64,000 nucleotides of DNA from Pseudomonadales bacterium. Its GTDB lineage: Bacteria > Pseudomonadota > Gammaproteobacteria > Pseudomonadales > Azotimanducaceae. Position 1 is the first letter of the stretch; every line of letters begins with the position of its first letter. This document shows positions 54,297-63,918 of this stretch, piece after piece. The stretch lies in the NCBI GenBank assembly GCA_019090615.1, contig JAHRVQ010000049.1:1-64000 (forward strand). The letters run 5' to 3'. Both the position numbers and the translations under genes were made by a program. The notes under the pieces were generated by a model. That model had not been told where the DNA came from. It searched no databases and saw nothing but the letters and a program-made list of their open reading frames with translations.

Positions 54297-54453
54297 ATTA
54301 TTATGCGTAGAATGTATAATCCTAATAACCTCAGTAGGCGCAAGTGAGCCTGAACGCGCTTTAAACCCGCCTGCAATTTGATTTGGTTGGAATTAACAGG
54401 GTGCAAATAGAAGATTTCAGTTCATGACAACCTTAATTGATTATTCTAGTCAA

Positions 54454-54888
54454 CTATATTAACTGTATGGCGCTATTTACTACCAGTACCAACAATACAA
54501 TTGAGCTGATGACAAATAACCCGAACCTTACCATGACCCGATTAAACGTTACCTGTACCAGGCTATGGGCTAGCCGAATGCCAACGTAGGCCCAGGCCAA
54601 TATTAAGTTCAGACCACTGCCAATGCCAGCTACTGCGACTACCAGTGCAGTGGCATAAAAGATGGTTGGGTGCTCCATTAGATGGTTGTAGTTATCTGCC
54701 TTCCATTGTATTTGATCGGGTATCTTGCCAGGTAGATTGGCCGTACGTTGAGCTGCCTGTGGGTTGATTTTTGCCTTATTCATGGCAGGTATACGGGTTA
54801 GAATCATCCATGCCTGCATAAAAAGCGTCCACAATACCAGCGCCAGGACAGGTAGCAGAATCGGATCTGGATTGAGTGTTTGTAACAT
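54454..54888 (-). CDS. MAPEG-family membrane protein
   Basis: 144 residues with four helices. VLWTLFMQAWMILTRIPAM, then a basic loop and NYNHLMEHPTIFYATALVV, with RLAHSLVQVTFNRVMVRFG near the third helix, are typical of MAPEG proteins (glutathione-linked membrane enzymes and relatives). AGAGG lies before ATG. Substrate unknown. Confidence 0.82.
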   Translation of the reverse strand: MLQTLNPDPILLPVLALVLWTLFMQAWMILTRIPAMNKAKINPQAAQRTANLPGKIPDQIQWKADNYNHLMEHPTIFYATALVVAVAGIGSGLNLILAWAYVGIRLAHSLVQVTFNRVMVRFGLFVISSIVLLVLVVNSAIQLI

Positions 54889-55115
54889 ATAATGCCTCTG
54901 GTTAGTTGTAAATTGGCTTTTAAATTACTGTTGAAGCACCCATTAAAGCAACCATGAAGCGCAGTTATACGGTAGTTGTTATACAGTAGTTGTACTGCCG
55001 TTGAAAAGGGTGTTTGGTTTATTCCTGAGGCAATTAGGAAGCCTGGTTCATATTTACTTTTGTTAAACTTAGCATTAGTACAGCGCTAGTTTAGAATGTC
55101 ACTTTTGAATAAAGG

Positions 55116-55158
55116 TAAGTGCTCACTATTGATAGTGCTGGCTCAGGGTGAGCACTTA
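55116..55158 (-). terminator. Hairpin overlapping the glpE stop codon
   Basis: TAAGTGCTCAC (55116-55126) pairs perfectly with GTGAGCACTTA (55148-55158); a small ACTAT/ATAGT stem sits inside. On the minus strand the hairpin starts in the TAA stop of glpE. Confidence 0.65.
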
Positions 55159-55461
55159 TTCAGGGTTATTACTAACCCAGGCACTATAACCACCATCCAG
55201 ACTATAGGCATGAGCAAAACCCTGCTGTGAAAAATAATCTGCCGCGCCCTGGCTCATATTGCCATGATAACAGCAGACAATGAGTGGTCTGTCGAAATCA
55301 GCATCGGCAATAAACTGGGTAATATTGCTGTTATCGATCAAGATAGCATTCTCCATATGGCCGCTTTCAAAGGACGGTGCATCCCTGATATCAATCAGCA
55401 GCGCATTCTGGGTGTCAATGATGCTTCGGGCGGTGCTTACATTTATGCGTTCATAGCTCAT
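55156..55461 (-). CDS. glpE: Rhodanese GlpE
   Basis: 101 residues, single rhodanese domain. LLIDIRDAPSFESGHMENAI and the active-site loop around Cys64 in VCCYHGNMSQGAA match GlpE, a cytoplasmic thiosulfate:cyanide sulfurtransferase. The SLDGGYSAW end is also conserved. It stands alone here, not with the glycerol-phosphate genes. Confidence 0.88.
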   Translation of the reverse strand: MSYERINVSTARSIIDTQNALLIDIRDAPSFESGHMENAILIDNSNITQFIADADFDRPLIVCCYHGNMSQGAADYFSQQGFAHAYSLDGGYSAWVSNNPE

Positions 55462-55757
55462 AGTTTTTGTGCGTTTTGTTGGTAGGTTTAATAAGTGTGT
55501 TATGCAATGTAGGGTGAGAAGCTTGATATGTCCATGCAGGGCTTCATCCAGTGCAGGTAGTATACACCAGCAGCTGCATGGCGGAGCCAGGGCGATAGCT
55601 ATATTGCTAACTTTGCGGGGTTAAAGGTGTTTATATAATTCAAAATGAAAACAACCGGGTTGCACCGGTGTTAAGGGAAATACAGGGTGAATTCACCATT
55701 GGCATAAAAAGGCCGGTGGTATAGACAAAAAAGGGTGCGGCTTATATTTTGGCGTTT

Positions 55758-55781
55758 GGGCCTATATATAGCTATAGGCCC
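55758..55781 (-). terminator. Hairpin after the large lipoprotein gene
   Basis: GGGCCTATA pairs with TATAGGCCC perfectly over six bases, 12 bp after the stop at 55794. No T-run. The rest of 55462-55793 shows no gene. Confidence 0.6.
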
Positions 55782-55793
55782 GTCTGCTTCTAT

Positions 55794-58607
55794 TCAAAAC
55801 CCCAGCGTTACCAGGTTAGGTGATTCGTCATCCAGAAACCTGACTAGCAGGGCGCCGTTTTCTTCGCTGATGCTGGCAAGTTCGTCTAGCCCTTTGCTTA
55901 TGCTGCCGGTTACTACGCCATTTTCATCGGTGCCAAGTTGTAGTTGTATGCCATCCTGATTAGCAAACCTGACGGTATTGCTATCCCCATCAACTGTTAT
56001 GCCATCGGCCAGGTTGAGGCTTGTGGAGTCAGTGCGGAACGCTCTGCCGGCAAAGTTGATTGAGACATCAAATACCCCAGCAGTTAAGGATTGCTGGCTT
56101 AGGTCGAGCTTAAAGGTGACGGTTGGGTCCGCTACGTCAATGCCTATGACATCGGTGGACAGGGCCAGTGATGCACTCGTTTTAATAAAGTCACCCGCTC
56201 TTAGCAGCTGATCACTTGCAGCAACCGTTTCGTCCAGGAAGGGGTTGAAACAAAGTCCGGTACAAACCAGGCGGCCAATGACTTCGCCCCCCGCAGCTGA
56301 TATAGGGCCCCTTACGTTTTCGTAGATTCCTTCGCCATCGACGTTAGAATAATTTTCGAACAGAATGCTCCGATTATAAAACTCAACGATATCCAGTGAT
56401 TGAAATAAATCCTCTGGTACTTCATCAATTAAATTCAAAATCGAATAAAAGCCACCCGAGATATAAATTGACCTGCTGTTGTTGCCTGCGGATAGCACCA
56501 GTACGCTGCTCAATGTGTCGCCAATAAATGCGATATCATCACCCAGGTCGATTCTGCCGGTTACGCCATCCTGCAGATCAAAATGTGTAATAAACTCGGC
56601 ATAGGTGATGAGTTCAAACGTTATATTGCTGTCGCTGTCGTCGAATATAAAGGATACCTTGCGGCCATCTTCAGAGACTTCAAACCTTGATTCAAATCTG
56701 GTTGACCCCAGTGGCAGGGTACCAAAAGTCAATTCGCGGCTATCTGCAGCAATACTAAAGGTAACATTCACTGTTTGAGTATTATTATCTTGCCCTGCTA
56801 CCAGGGTGCCAGAAAGTGCGAAATTTGCAAAATCCATACTGAAATTATCAGTTGTGGAAAAAAACAGTAGTGGGTTGTTATTAATATTCTGGCTAAAAAA
56901 AGGATTGGGAGATCGTGCGAATTGCTCGACAGATCTACCCTGATCTGACTTGATTTCATCAACGGTTAATTCAATCAAGCCGTTGAACTGCAATGGGCTG
57001 GCAGATTCCACGCGAAGTTCGGTATCAATGGAAATATCCAGTTGTTGTGCGGTGGTTGATTGATCAAAAAGAAAATTGAACCCGATGCGAGTACGAAGCT
57101 GCTCTGAATCAAAATCGGTTACGGCAACCAGGCCTTGGTTAATTGTCAGGCTAATTGATTCTGTGCCATTGTTCCAGCTTACGTTGCCGTCAAAAACTAA
57201 CGATGCGCTGCCAGATAAGGTGCCAATGGTGTCGGGGTCGGTTGGACCGCCGCCGTCAGGTTCTGATTCCTGCTGTACTACAGTTGTATCGTCTACCGCC
57301 GCATTGATATTAATACTCATTGCATCGGTTTCGCTGGTAATGCTAAAAACTGAGTTGCCGTCGGCATTTTCAATGATGCTAACCAGAAATCCACTGTCTG
57401 GCTGAAAGATATCAAGAGCAGGGTTTTGCTCCTGTTCCTGATAGGCTGCGTTAAAGGAACTAATGGCGATAACCAATTGCTCAATTAGTAATTCGAAATT
57501 ATCTGATAATAATTGATCCGAAACCTGCAGGGTATTTTCAAACGCCAGTTTGTCCGTGGCAAGTTTCTGCTGCTCCAGGGCAACGAGTAGTAGGTCAATA
57601 TCAGCGACAAACGCACGCGCCTGTTGGGCCGCATTTAGATCGGTATTGGGGCTGGGTATAATGGTTGTAAATGAATCTTTTGCCGCGCTTTTAGCCTGCA
57701 CCAGGTCGGCTCTGAAATCTGCGAGTAAGCTGAGGTCTATATTCGATTCAGTGGCTAATTTTTCACCCAGAGTGATAGAGTTTTCGAGTAAATCCCGCAG
57801 GCTGATCACGGCATTATTATCGCCATCAGGTTCGTTGATTAATAACTGGCCTTCAGCGGCAACAAAAATATCACGAAAAGTGGTTAAGCTTGTGCCAACG
57901 TTGACATCGGCTAGTTCAAAGCTGCTTGCCAATAGAGCCCCGCTAATGGTGGCGGCCTTTAGTGTTGCCGCATCTGCTGCGGCTATGGCATCAGCATCAT
58001 TGAGATCAAGTGACGCAATGTTGCTCAGTGCAGTTGCGCCAAGATCGAATTGTTGTGCCACCAGGTTTGATGCGTTGGCAAGATCTGTGCGGTCGACCAT
58101 GCCATTAGCCATTGCCAGACCTGCAGCTAAATCAGTAAAAGGATTTAAGTTGATCGAAAGCGCTGGGGCATTGTCATCTACAATAAATTCGTTGATGGCC
58201 AGTATACTAAACTCATCTGTTAGGCTGATTGGCTGGCCGAAGGGTATATCACCACAGTCATCGGCGGCATCACAAGTCATAGTAGTGCTGCCGTCTGCGG
58301 CAGCTTTAATTTCGACTAGTAAAAATCCTTCATTAAAGCCGGCCGAGGTGGGAATTGTTAGCGCATAAAAGCCGTTTGGATCGGTATTGCCACTGACAAG
58401 AATCTGCGCAGGATTGTTTGCATCGGTTATTTCAACCAGACCATTGCCAATAATACCCTTGGTGGCAAAACCGCTAATATCGATTTCGGTGCCTGCTGGC
58501 GGCTGATTACTGCTGCCACCACCGCCACAGGCGGTTAACGTTGCTAACAATAAAATTGAGGCTGAAAAGTTGTATATGGGTGACTTTTTGAATTTTGAAT
58601 TTATCAT
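55794..58607 (-). CDS. Large lipoprotein of unknown function
   Basis: 937 residues with a lipobox LTAC (Cys27) followed by GGGGSS. An early segment ISGFATKGIIGNGLVEI with NTDPNGFYALTIPTSAGF looks like a carboxypeptidase-regulatory-type beta sandwich. The remainder is rich in Ser, Asp and beta strands, with an Ala-rich helical part around residues 170-350 and many Asn/Asp near residues 420-520. No catalytic motif recognised. Probably anchored to the outer membrane. Similar large lipoproteins are often surface exposed. Confidence 0.75.
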   Translation of the reverse strand: MINSKFKKSPIYNFSASILLLATLTACGGGGSSNQPPAGTEIDISGFATKGIIGNGLVEITDANNPAQILVSGNTDPNGFYALTIPTSAGFNEGFLLVEIKAAADGSTTMTCDAADDCGDIPFGQPISLTDEFSILAINEFIVDDNAPALSINLNPFTDLAAGLAMANGMVDRTDLANASNLVAQQFDLGATALSNIASLDLNDADAIAAADAATLKAATISGALLASSFELADVNVGTSLTTFRDIFVAAEGQLLINEPDGDNNAVISLRDLLENSITLGEKLATESNIDLSLLADFRADLVQAKSAAKDSFTTIIPSPNTDLNAAQQARAFVADIDLLLVALEQQKLATDKLAFENTLQVSDQLLSDNFELLIEQLVIAISSFNAAYQEQEQNPALDIFQPDSGFLVSIIENADGNSVFSITSETDAMSININAAVDDTTVVQQESEPDGGGPTDPDTIGTLSGSASLVFDGNVSWNNGTESISLTINQGLVAVTDFDSEQLRTRIGFNFLFDQSTTAQQLDISIDTELRVESASPLQFNGLIELTVDEIKSDQGRSVEQFARSPNPFFSQNINNNPLLFFSTTDNFSMDFANFALSGTLVAGQDNNTQTVNVTFSIAADSRELTFGTLPLGSTRFESRFEVSEDGRKVSFIFDDSDSNITFELITYAEFITHFDLQDGVTGRIDLGDDIAFIGDTLSSVLVLSAGNNSRSIYISGGFYSILNLIDEVPEDLFQSLDIVEFYNRSILFENYSNVDGEGIYENVRGPISAAGGEVIGRLVCTGLCFNPFLDETVAASDQLLRAGDFIKTSASLALSTDVIGIDVADPTVTFKLDLSQQSLTAGVFDVSINFAGRAFRTDSTSLNLADGITVDGDSNTVRFANQDGIQLQLGTDENGVVTGSISKGLDELASISEENGALLVRFLDDESPNLVTLGF

Positions 58608-58810
58608 ATATTTTTATTTTATAATTCCCGTTCGTCGTGTGTCTGGTGTGCAGGAGGTCACCATATAGTTTGACCTAGAATAGGTCAATATTCAGCGCAC
58701 CTTATATACGGATGAGTCGATAAATGTTGGCTGCTTCAGTAAAAGTGGTTACTTTATGAGCATAAATAAAGCGCCAACGAGGGTTATGGTGCATAGCTAA
58801 TTGCTGTCAG

Positions 58811-58837
58811 TGTGAAGAGTGTGAAGAGTGTGAAGAG
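58811..58837. repeat. Three 9-bp tandem repeats (TGTGAAGAG)
   Basis: TGTGAAGAG is present three times without error in the 510-bp gap upstream of the lipoprotein gene. I see no gene in 58608-59117. Confidence 0.85.
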
Positions 58838-59117
58838 TGTCTGATAATGCAGCAGAATGTGGGCAACGACAGAACGCTGGCGGTATTGATAGGGGGGTGG
58901 CTGAATTGATCAGGAATTGTTATTAAGCACCCAATAAGAAAATAATGTTTGATGTATGCTGCAAGAGTTGTTGAAGTTGGTGATGTGATTATGTTGTTAG
59001 ATAAAATGAGATAAAGTTTGCAGACGCTGTCTTAACCCACTGTGCGGGCTTTACCCTGTTTTGCTCGAAAGGTGCGTAGACCTGCCTAAATATTAGAATT
59101 GGGTATAAAGCACCCGC

Positions 59118-60089
59118 TTATTGCCAGACGATTTTACAGCTAGCATCGGGCGGTAAAAATAAATCCACTTGCCTGTGCATACTATAGAGCCACCAACGGT
59201 TGTTCACCGGCACCAGGATAGCTGAAGATTTATTGTGCTCAATAATTGGGTTGGCAGGGTATTTTATCCAGTGTATAAGGTCGTCGCTTCTGGCGATATT
59301 GATAGACCAGGTGAGCCAGTTTTCAGTGTCTGAAGCATGATAAAGGGCGTAGTAGCTGCCCTCGTATTTGATGATCTGATTAAAGGCAACGGCATATTTG
59401 TCGTATTGATCGGGCCCTCGGGTGAATACTGGTTCGTCCTGAATATGGGTCCAGATTTTTTGATCTGTACTTGTGGCTAACCAGATTGCAGCGTCATTTC
59501 GTTCATAAAATAAATACCAGGTATTATTTTCTATCCATAAAGTGGGTGTGCCGCGGGGGCCGGCAGAAATTGGTTTGCCATTTTTCATCCGGATATCTAG
59601 TGGGCCAAGCTCTGACCAGTTGATGCCATCGGCAGAGACTAACATATGGGCGATATCATCTTTGCCTTCTGCCACCATATAGTACTGGTCATTGTTTTTA
59701 ATGACCTGCATATCTTCGGTCCAGAGTTTGCTGTAGATCGGGTTGTTAGCATGGGGTTGCCATTGATAACCGTTAGTGCTTGTGGCGTAACCAAGTAACT
59801 TGGTGCCGGTGGCGGTGCCATCGTAACCGGTATACCAAAAATGGAATTGGTCGCCATCGTGAATAATGTATCCACGTTCCCTGATTTTTGTATCCCAGTG
59901 GTTTTTGCCCTGGGGGGTGAAAACGGGATTCATTTCACAGGCTTTCCAGTTCACCAGTTCCTTAGGGAAATGCGCGCCAGGCGCCGTGTAGCAACTGGCA
60001 CTGGAAAATAGCAGGCAAAAAAACAGTACCTCCCTGGATAATTTGTTGATGTTAAAAATCCATTGGTAGCTGTGTTTAATGACAGGCAC
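59118..60089 (-). CDS. GH43-like five-bladed beta-propeller lipoprotein
   Basis: 323 residues. Signal with SASC lipobox after a hydrophobic stretch. HFWYTGYDGTATGTKLLGYATST, MVAEGKDDIAHMLVSADGINW and LATSTDQKIW are the repeated F.L.Y..S.DG..W blades of the GH32/43/117-like propeller fold. The GTG at 60089 directly abuts AAGGAG, so the true start may be slightly downstream. It may bind or cut a surface or environmental glycan. Catalytic acids cannot be placed with confidence. Confidence 0.65.
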   Translation of the reverse strand: MPVIKHSYQWIFNINKLSREVLFFCLLFSSASCYTAPGAHFPKELVNWKACEMNPVFTPQGKNHWDTKIRERGYIIHDGDQFHFWYTGYDGTATGTKLLGYATSTNGYQWQPHANNPIYSKLWTEDMQVIKNNDQYYMVAEGKDDIAHMLVSADGINWSELGPLDIRMKNGKPISAGPRGTPTLWIENNTWYLFYERNDAAIWLATSTDQKIWTHIQDEPVFTRGPDQYDKYAVAFNQIIKYEGSYYALYHASDTENWLTWSINIARSDDLIHWIKYPANPIIEHNKSSAILVPVNNRWWLYSMHRQVDLFLPPDASCKIVWQ

Positions 60090-60196
60090 TCCTTATGGTG
60101 GAAGGTTGGACTAAATCTTTATAGGCGATTTCTAAGGTTAACACGAAGTGGCTGGGTATTTAATCCAGATTGTTCGCCAGCAGATCGCATTCTTGA

Positions 60197-60991
60197 GTGT
60201 ATATGAGCAATACAACTTATATTTCTTTTAATAACTGGCGCTGGTTGGAGGCAATTAATTGTCTGGATGAAGTTGAGGTGCTTTCGGGTGATGTGCGGGA
60301 TCCGCATTATTGTAAACATATTACGCAAAATATAGAGGTAGTATTTCATTTGGCCGCGCTCATTGCGATACCCTACTCCTATGTGGCGCCGACTTCGTAC
60401 GTGGATACCAATATCACTGGTAGTTTGAATATTTGCCAGGCTGCGCTGGATAATGGCGTTGAGAAAATTATTCATACTTCGACATCTGAGATATACGGTA
60501 CTGCGCCATATGTACCAATAGATGAAAAACACCCCCTGCAACCCCAGTTGCCTTATAGCGCCAGTAAAATTGGTGCAGATAATATGGCAATGAGCTTTTA
60601 TAATGCTTTTGATCTGCCTGTTGCTACTGCACGGCCCTTTAAAGGCACCTGTAGAGGTTTCCTCGCTATTGCAAAATCAGATCAAACCATTGGCGAGACA
60701 ATTAATATTGGCTCCAATTTTGAAACTTCGATTGCAGACACTTTTAATATGATTAAGAAGGTGATGAATTCAGCGGTTGATTTTGTTGTCGACCCGCTGA
60801 GCATAAGGCCGAGTAAAAGTGAAGTGCAACGACTATGGTGCGATAATAAAAAAATAAATGCGCTTACTGGGTTTAAGCCGGAGTACAGCATTGAGGAAGG
60901 TATACATCTAACGGCAGACTGGTTTACCGATAAAGAGAAACTTAGTAAATATAAATCTCAAATATATAAAGCTCAAATATATAATGTATAA
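60197..60991 (+). pseudogene. Decayed LegB-type NAD-dependent sugar-nucleotide 4,6-dehydratase
   Basis: 264 residues where about 330 are expected. SFNNWRWLE, FHLAALIAIPYSYVAPTSYV, HTSTSEIYGTAPYVPIDEKH and the YSASK catalytic Tyr/Lys match LegB-like dehydratases of nonulosonic acid synthesis. The N-terminal Rossmann GxxGxxG segment is missing. After ATARPF (about 60640) the sequence jumps to TCRGFLAIAKSD, so roughly 45-50 residues with the NTYGPRQ and TRDF region are deleted. It is in frame but cannot bind NAD normally. Neighbouring genes suggest a former polysaccharide locus. Confidence 0.75.
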
Positions 60992-61105
60992 AACGTTGTT
61001 GGTGACTAAACCTATACACGCAAATCTTTGGCGGCGGGAGGATAACCCTTTGGCCGGTAAAGTAGTGAGGGCGTATATAACGAGCTTAGATGTTCAATTG
61101 CCGGG

Positions 61106-61196
61106 AGGCTAATTACCGTGATTGGTAGCCTAATTCAGTAACCATAGCTTTTGTTTTTTGGCGCCTAATAAAATGACTAAAACTAAAAGTTAGTCA
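61106..61196. other. Two hairpins in the 418-bp gap before the SGNH gene
   Basis: AGGCTA (61106-61111) pairs with TAGCCT (61126-61131), and TGACTAA (61174-61180) pairs with TTAGTCA (61190-61196). They lie between the decayed dehydratase and the SGNH gene. They may end transcription of the former. No gene is seen in 60992-61369. Confidence 0.4.
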
Positions 61197-61409
61197 ACCT
61201 GAAAGCTAGCGCCAATTTGGTTTCAGCACAGCCAGTACAAAATCTTTCTTGAATTCATGTTATAACTTAGTCTGCGCGTATATCAAAGCCGGTTTGTTTG
61301 TATCTGATAATGGATCGGTTTGAAAATAATTCTCCCTCTTTTGGGTATCGATAATTCAAGGAAGAAGAGATGTTAAATGCCCATAAATGGATAAAAACAA
61401 TTGACAAAA

Positions 61410-62462
61410 ATGCGATGCACCATGTTAATCAATCCGACTCTAGCTCTGGCTATTGTCCTTTTGTTGGGCGAGGTTATTACTCGTTTGTTCATCAGTTCGC
61501 CAGATAATATCATTCCCGATAAAGACCTCGGTTGGTTATACCGCCCGCATAGCACGATATTTCATACCACTGAAGGCTGGGCAACTAATACGATTAACGC
61601 CTTTGGCTTTAATGACAGAGATTTTCCAGCAGGACGATATCAAAAGCATGTCGCGGTATTTGGTGATTCTTATACCGAAGCTTTGCAGGTGCCGCGTGAA
61701 CAGAACTTCACCACGGTGCTTGAAGATTTGTTGACCTGTGTCAATGTTGAAAATATGGGCCGTTCAGCCTTGTCGGTAGCCCAATACCCTTTGTTAGTCA
61801 ACAGAATGCTGGATGAAATACCTGAACCTGTTGGGCTAGTGGTTTTAGCGGTAACAACTAGTGATGTCAGTGATATGTTTAACTTAAAAATGGAAATTGA
61901 ATATGACTCGGTAACTGGCGGGATAATCAGTCTAGTGCCTGAGCGATTTGAATTACATTGGTTGCGGAAAAAACTAAATGTCGTCTTTTCATCTTCTGCG
62001 CTTGCTCCATATCTTAAAATACGGGCTAGGTCAGTTCAGTCAGGCGCTGGAAATGGGCTGAAAAAAAATCCCACGGCCTATCTTGAAGATCCTGCATACC
62101 AATCGAAGCTGGCTGCGGTGCTTGAATATGCATTTTCATCTATCGCCGCTAAATCTTCTTTGTTAATCGTTTATATACCGACTTTGGATTACCTGGCAAA
62201 TTACCAATATGCGCAAACATCCGGTTCTGCTAGATTTGGACAATTGCTTGAAGAAGTAGCCCAAGTGTTAGACATTTCCTTCGTTTCAGCTAAAGCGGAG
62301 CTTCTATCAGCTTACAAAGAAACTGGGTTGCTGCCTATCGGTTTTGCCAATTCAAGGATTAATAAAGGTCATCTCAACGAGACAGGGCATCGAGCTGTAG
62401 CGACCGCCCTGTACAAAAAACTAAGTAAGACTTGTGTGTCTGACAGTCGTCCAAATATTTAA
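61410..62462 (+). CDS. SGNH-fold membrane-anchored O-acyl hydrolase/transferase-like protein
   Basis: 350 residues from ATG 61410 (TTG 61401 and ATG 61422 also in frame). One N-terminal helix (INPTLALAIVLLLGEV), then an SGNH domain with VAVFGDSYTEA (catalytic Ser) and GHLNETGHRAVA (catalytic His block). It lies 10 bp before an MBOAT gene, the AlgX/AlgJ-AlgI type pairing that O-acetylates polysaccharide. An SD-led ATG at 61370 is in another frame and hints at an altered N-terminus. Confidence 0.75.
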   Translation: MRCTMLINPTLALAIVLLLGEVITRLFISSPDNIIPDKDLGWLYRPHSTIFHTTEGWATNTINAFGFNDRDFPAGRYQKHVAVFGDSYTEALQVPREQNFTTVLEDLLTCVNVENMGRSALSVAQYPLLVNRMLDEIPEPVGLVVLAVTTSDVSDMFNLKMEIEYDSVTGGIISLVPERFELHWLRKKLNVVFSSSALAPYLKIRARSVQSGAGNGLKKNPTAYLEDPAYQSKLAAVLEYAFSSIAAKSSLLIVYIPTLDYLANYQYAQTSGSARFGQLLEEVAQVLDISFVSAKAELLSAYKETGLLPIGFANSRINKGHLNETGHRAVATALYKKLSKTCVSDSRPNI

Positions 62463-62472
62463 ATAACAGTTA

Positions 62473-63885
62473 ATGATATTTACATCTCTCGATTTTTTAA
62501 TTTTTTATGCGCTGTTGATGGGCCTGCTGTTGGTGGTAAATAACCAGCTTTTTCGCAGCACTATACTGTTATTAGCTAGCTACTTTTTTTACGCCTGGTG
62601 GAATCCTACTTTTATATTGTTGTTGTTCGTATCCAGTCTGTGGTCCTGGTCCCTCGGTTTACTTATCCATAAGGCTGATAGTGAGAAAAAGAAATCTATT
62701 TATCTAACGATAAGCTTGCTATTAAGCTTGGGCATGTTGGCCTATTACAAGTATGCGCAATTTCTGATGGAAAATATTGCCGCGATGCTTGGTTATCAAC
62801 GGGATTATCAATTTGATATTATATTGCCGGTAGGTATTTCGTTTTTTACTTTCCAGACCATGAGTTATTGCATCGATTTACGCCGAGGTAATATCGAAGT
62901 CTGTAAGAGCCTGCCGCAACTAATGCTCTTTGTGGCATTCTTCCCGCAGTTGGTGGCAGGGCCAGTGGTCCGCGCCTCAGAACTATTACCGCAATTAAAA
63001 ACCAACAATATCGTCATAACGCCGCGTAATGTCATCATTGGTCTGCAAATATTTTTAGGTGGTGCATTACAAAAAGTATTGGTGGCTGATAACCTCAGTG
63101 TGTTTGTAGATCCCGTATTTGCTGATCATGGGTTCTATTCAGCAGAAACACTATGGTTGGCATTATTAGCCTATACGCTGCAAATATTTTGTGATTTTTC
63201 AGGTTATTCGTTGATGGCCATTGGGATTGCAAAAACCCTTGGTTTTGAATTGCCGAAGAATTTTGATATGCCCTATGTGTCGCGGTCGGTAACGGAGTTC
63301 TGGCGACGCTGGCATATGACTCTTTCCTTCTGGTTAAGGGATTATTTATATATTTCTTTAGGCGGAAACAGGAAAGGGCATCTTCGGACCTATGCTCATC
63401 TATATATCACGATGTTACTCGGTGGCCTATGGCATGGCGCCAGCTGGAATTTTGTATTGTGGGGAGCGTTACATGGTGGAGCGCTAGCATGCCATAAGCT
63501 TTGGCTGGAATATACTGAAAGCTGGGTGAAATTAAAGGCGCAGCCTACTTATATATTTGTTTCGTGGGGGTTGACCTTCCTGTTTGTAATGCTCACCTGG
63601 ATTCCCTTTAGATGCGCTGATTTTTCTTCAAGTTATACCTATTTTCTACATATGCTGGGTGCAGTTCCAGCCGGTATCCAATGGTTGAATCCGAATGTTT
63701 TATTGGTGTTGTTTGCGACTTTGGTCTGGCATCTTATTTTTATCTTTAAACAGCCGGTACTAGCCAGGTTCCCAGCAGAGAATATAACGACTTTTTATCC
63801 CCAACTAACCATTTTTGTTGGGCTGCTTTTTATTGTTATGTTTGCTCCGGTTAGTAGCTCGCCGTTTATTTATTTTCAATTTTAG
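62473..63885 (+). CDS. MBOAT-family O-acyltransferase (AlgI-like)
   Basis: 470 residues with about ten helices. PVGISFFTFQTMSYCIDLRRG, FFPQLVAGPVVRASELLPQL, DFSGYSLMAIGIAKTLGF and GGLWHGASWNFVLWGALHGG (catalytic His near residue 321) identify AlgI-like MBOAT proteins. It moves an acyl group across the inner membrane to a periplasmic SGNH partner, encoded just upstream. The polymer modified is unknown; no alginate genes are seen here. Confidence 0.9.
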   Translation: MIFTSLDFLIFYALLMGLLLVVNNQLFRSTILLLASYFFYAWWNPTFILLLFVSSLWSWSLGLLIHKADSEKKKSIYLTISLLLSLGMLAYYKYAQFLMENIAAMLGYQRDYQFDIILPVGISFFTFQTMSYCIDLRRGNIEVCKSLPQLMLFVAFFPQLVAGPVVRASELLPQLKTNNIVITPRNVIIGLQIFLGGALQKVLVADNLSVFVDPVFADHGFYSAETLWLALLAYTLQIFCDFSGYSLMAIGIAKTLGFELPKNFDMPYVSRSVTEFWRRWHMTLSFWLRDYLYISLGGNRKGHLRTYAHLYITMLLGGLWHGASWNFVLWGALHGGALACHKLWLEYTESWVKLKAQPTYIFVSWGLTFLFVMLTWIPFRCADFSSSYTYFLHMLGAVPAGIQWLNPNVLLVLFATLVWHLIFIFKQPVLARFPAENITTFYPQLTIFVGLLFIVMFAPVSSSPFIYFQF

Positions 63886-63918
63886 CGTTTATTTGCTGCT
63901 GCGCGGCGGATAAAAAAA

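Noticed and set aside
57550-58368. 272-codon plus-strand frame opposite the large lipoprotein gene
   Set aside because: Ser/Ala-rich antisense shadow of the lipoprotein, which has a clear lipobox and correct orientation.
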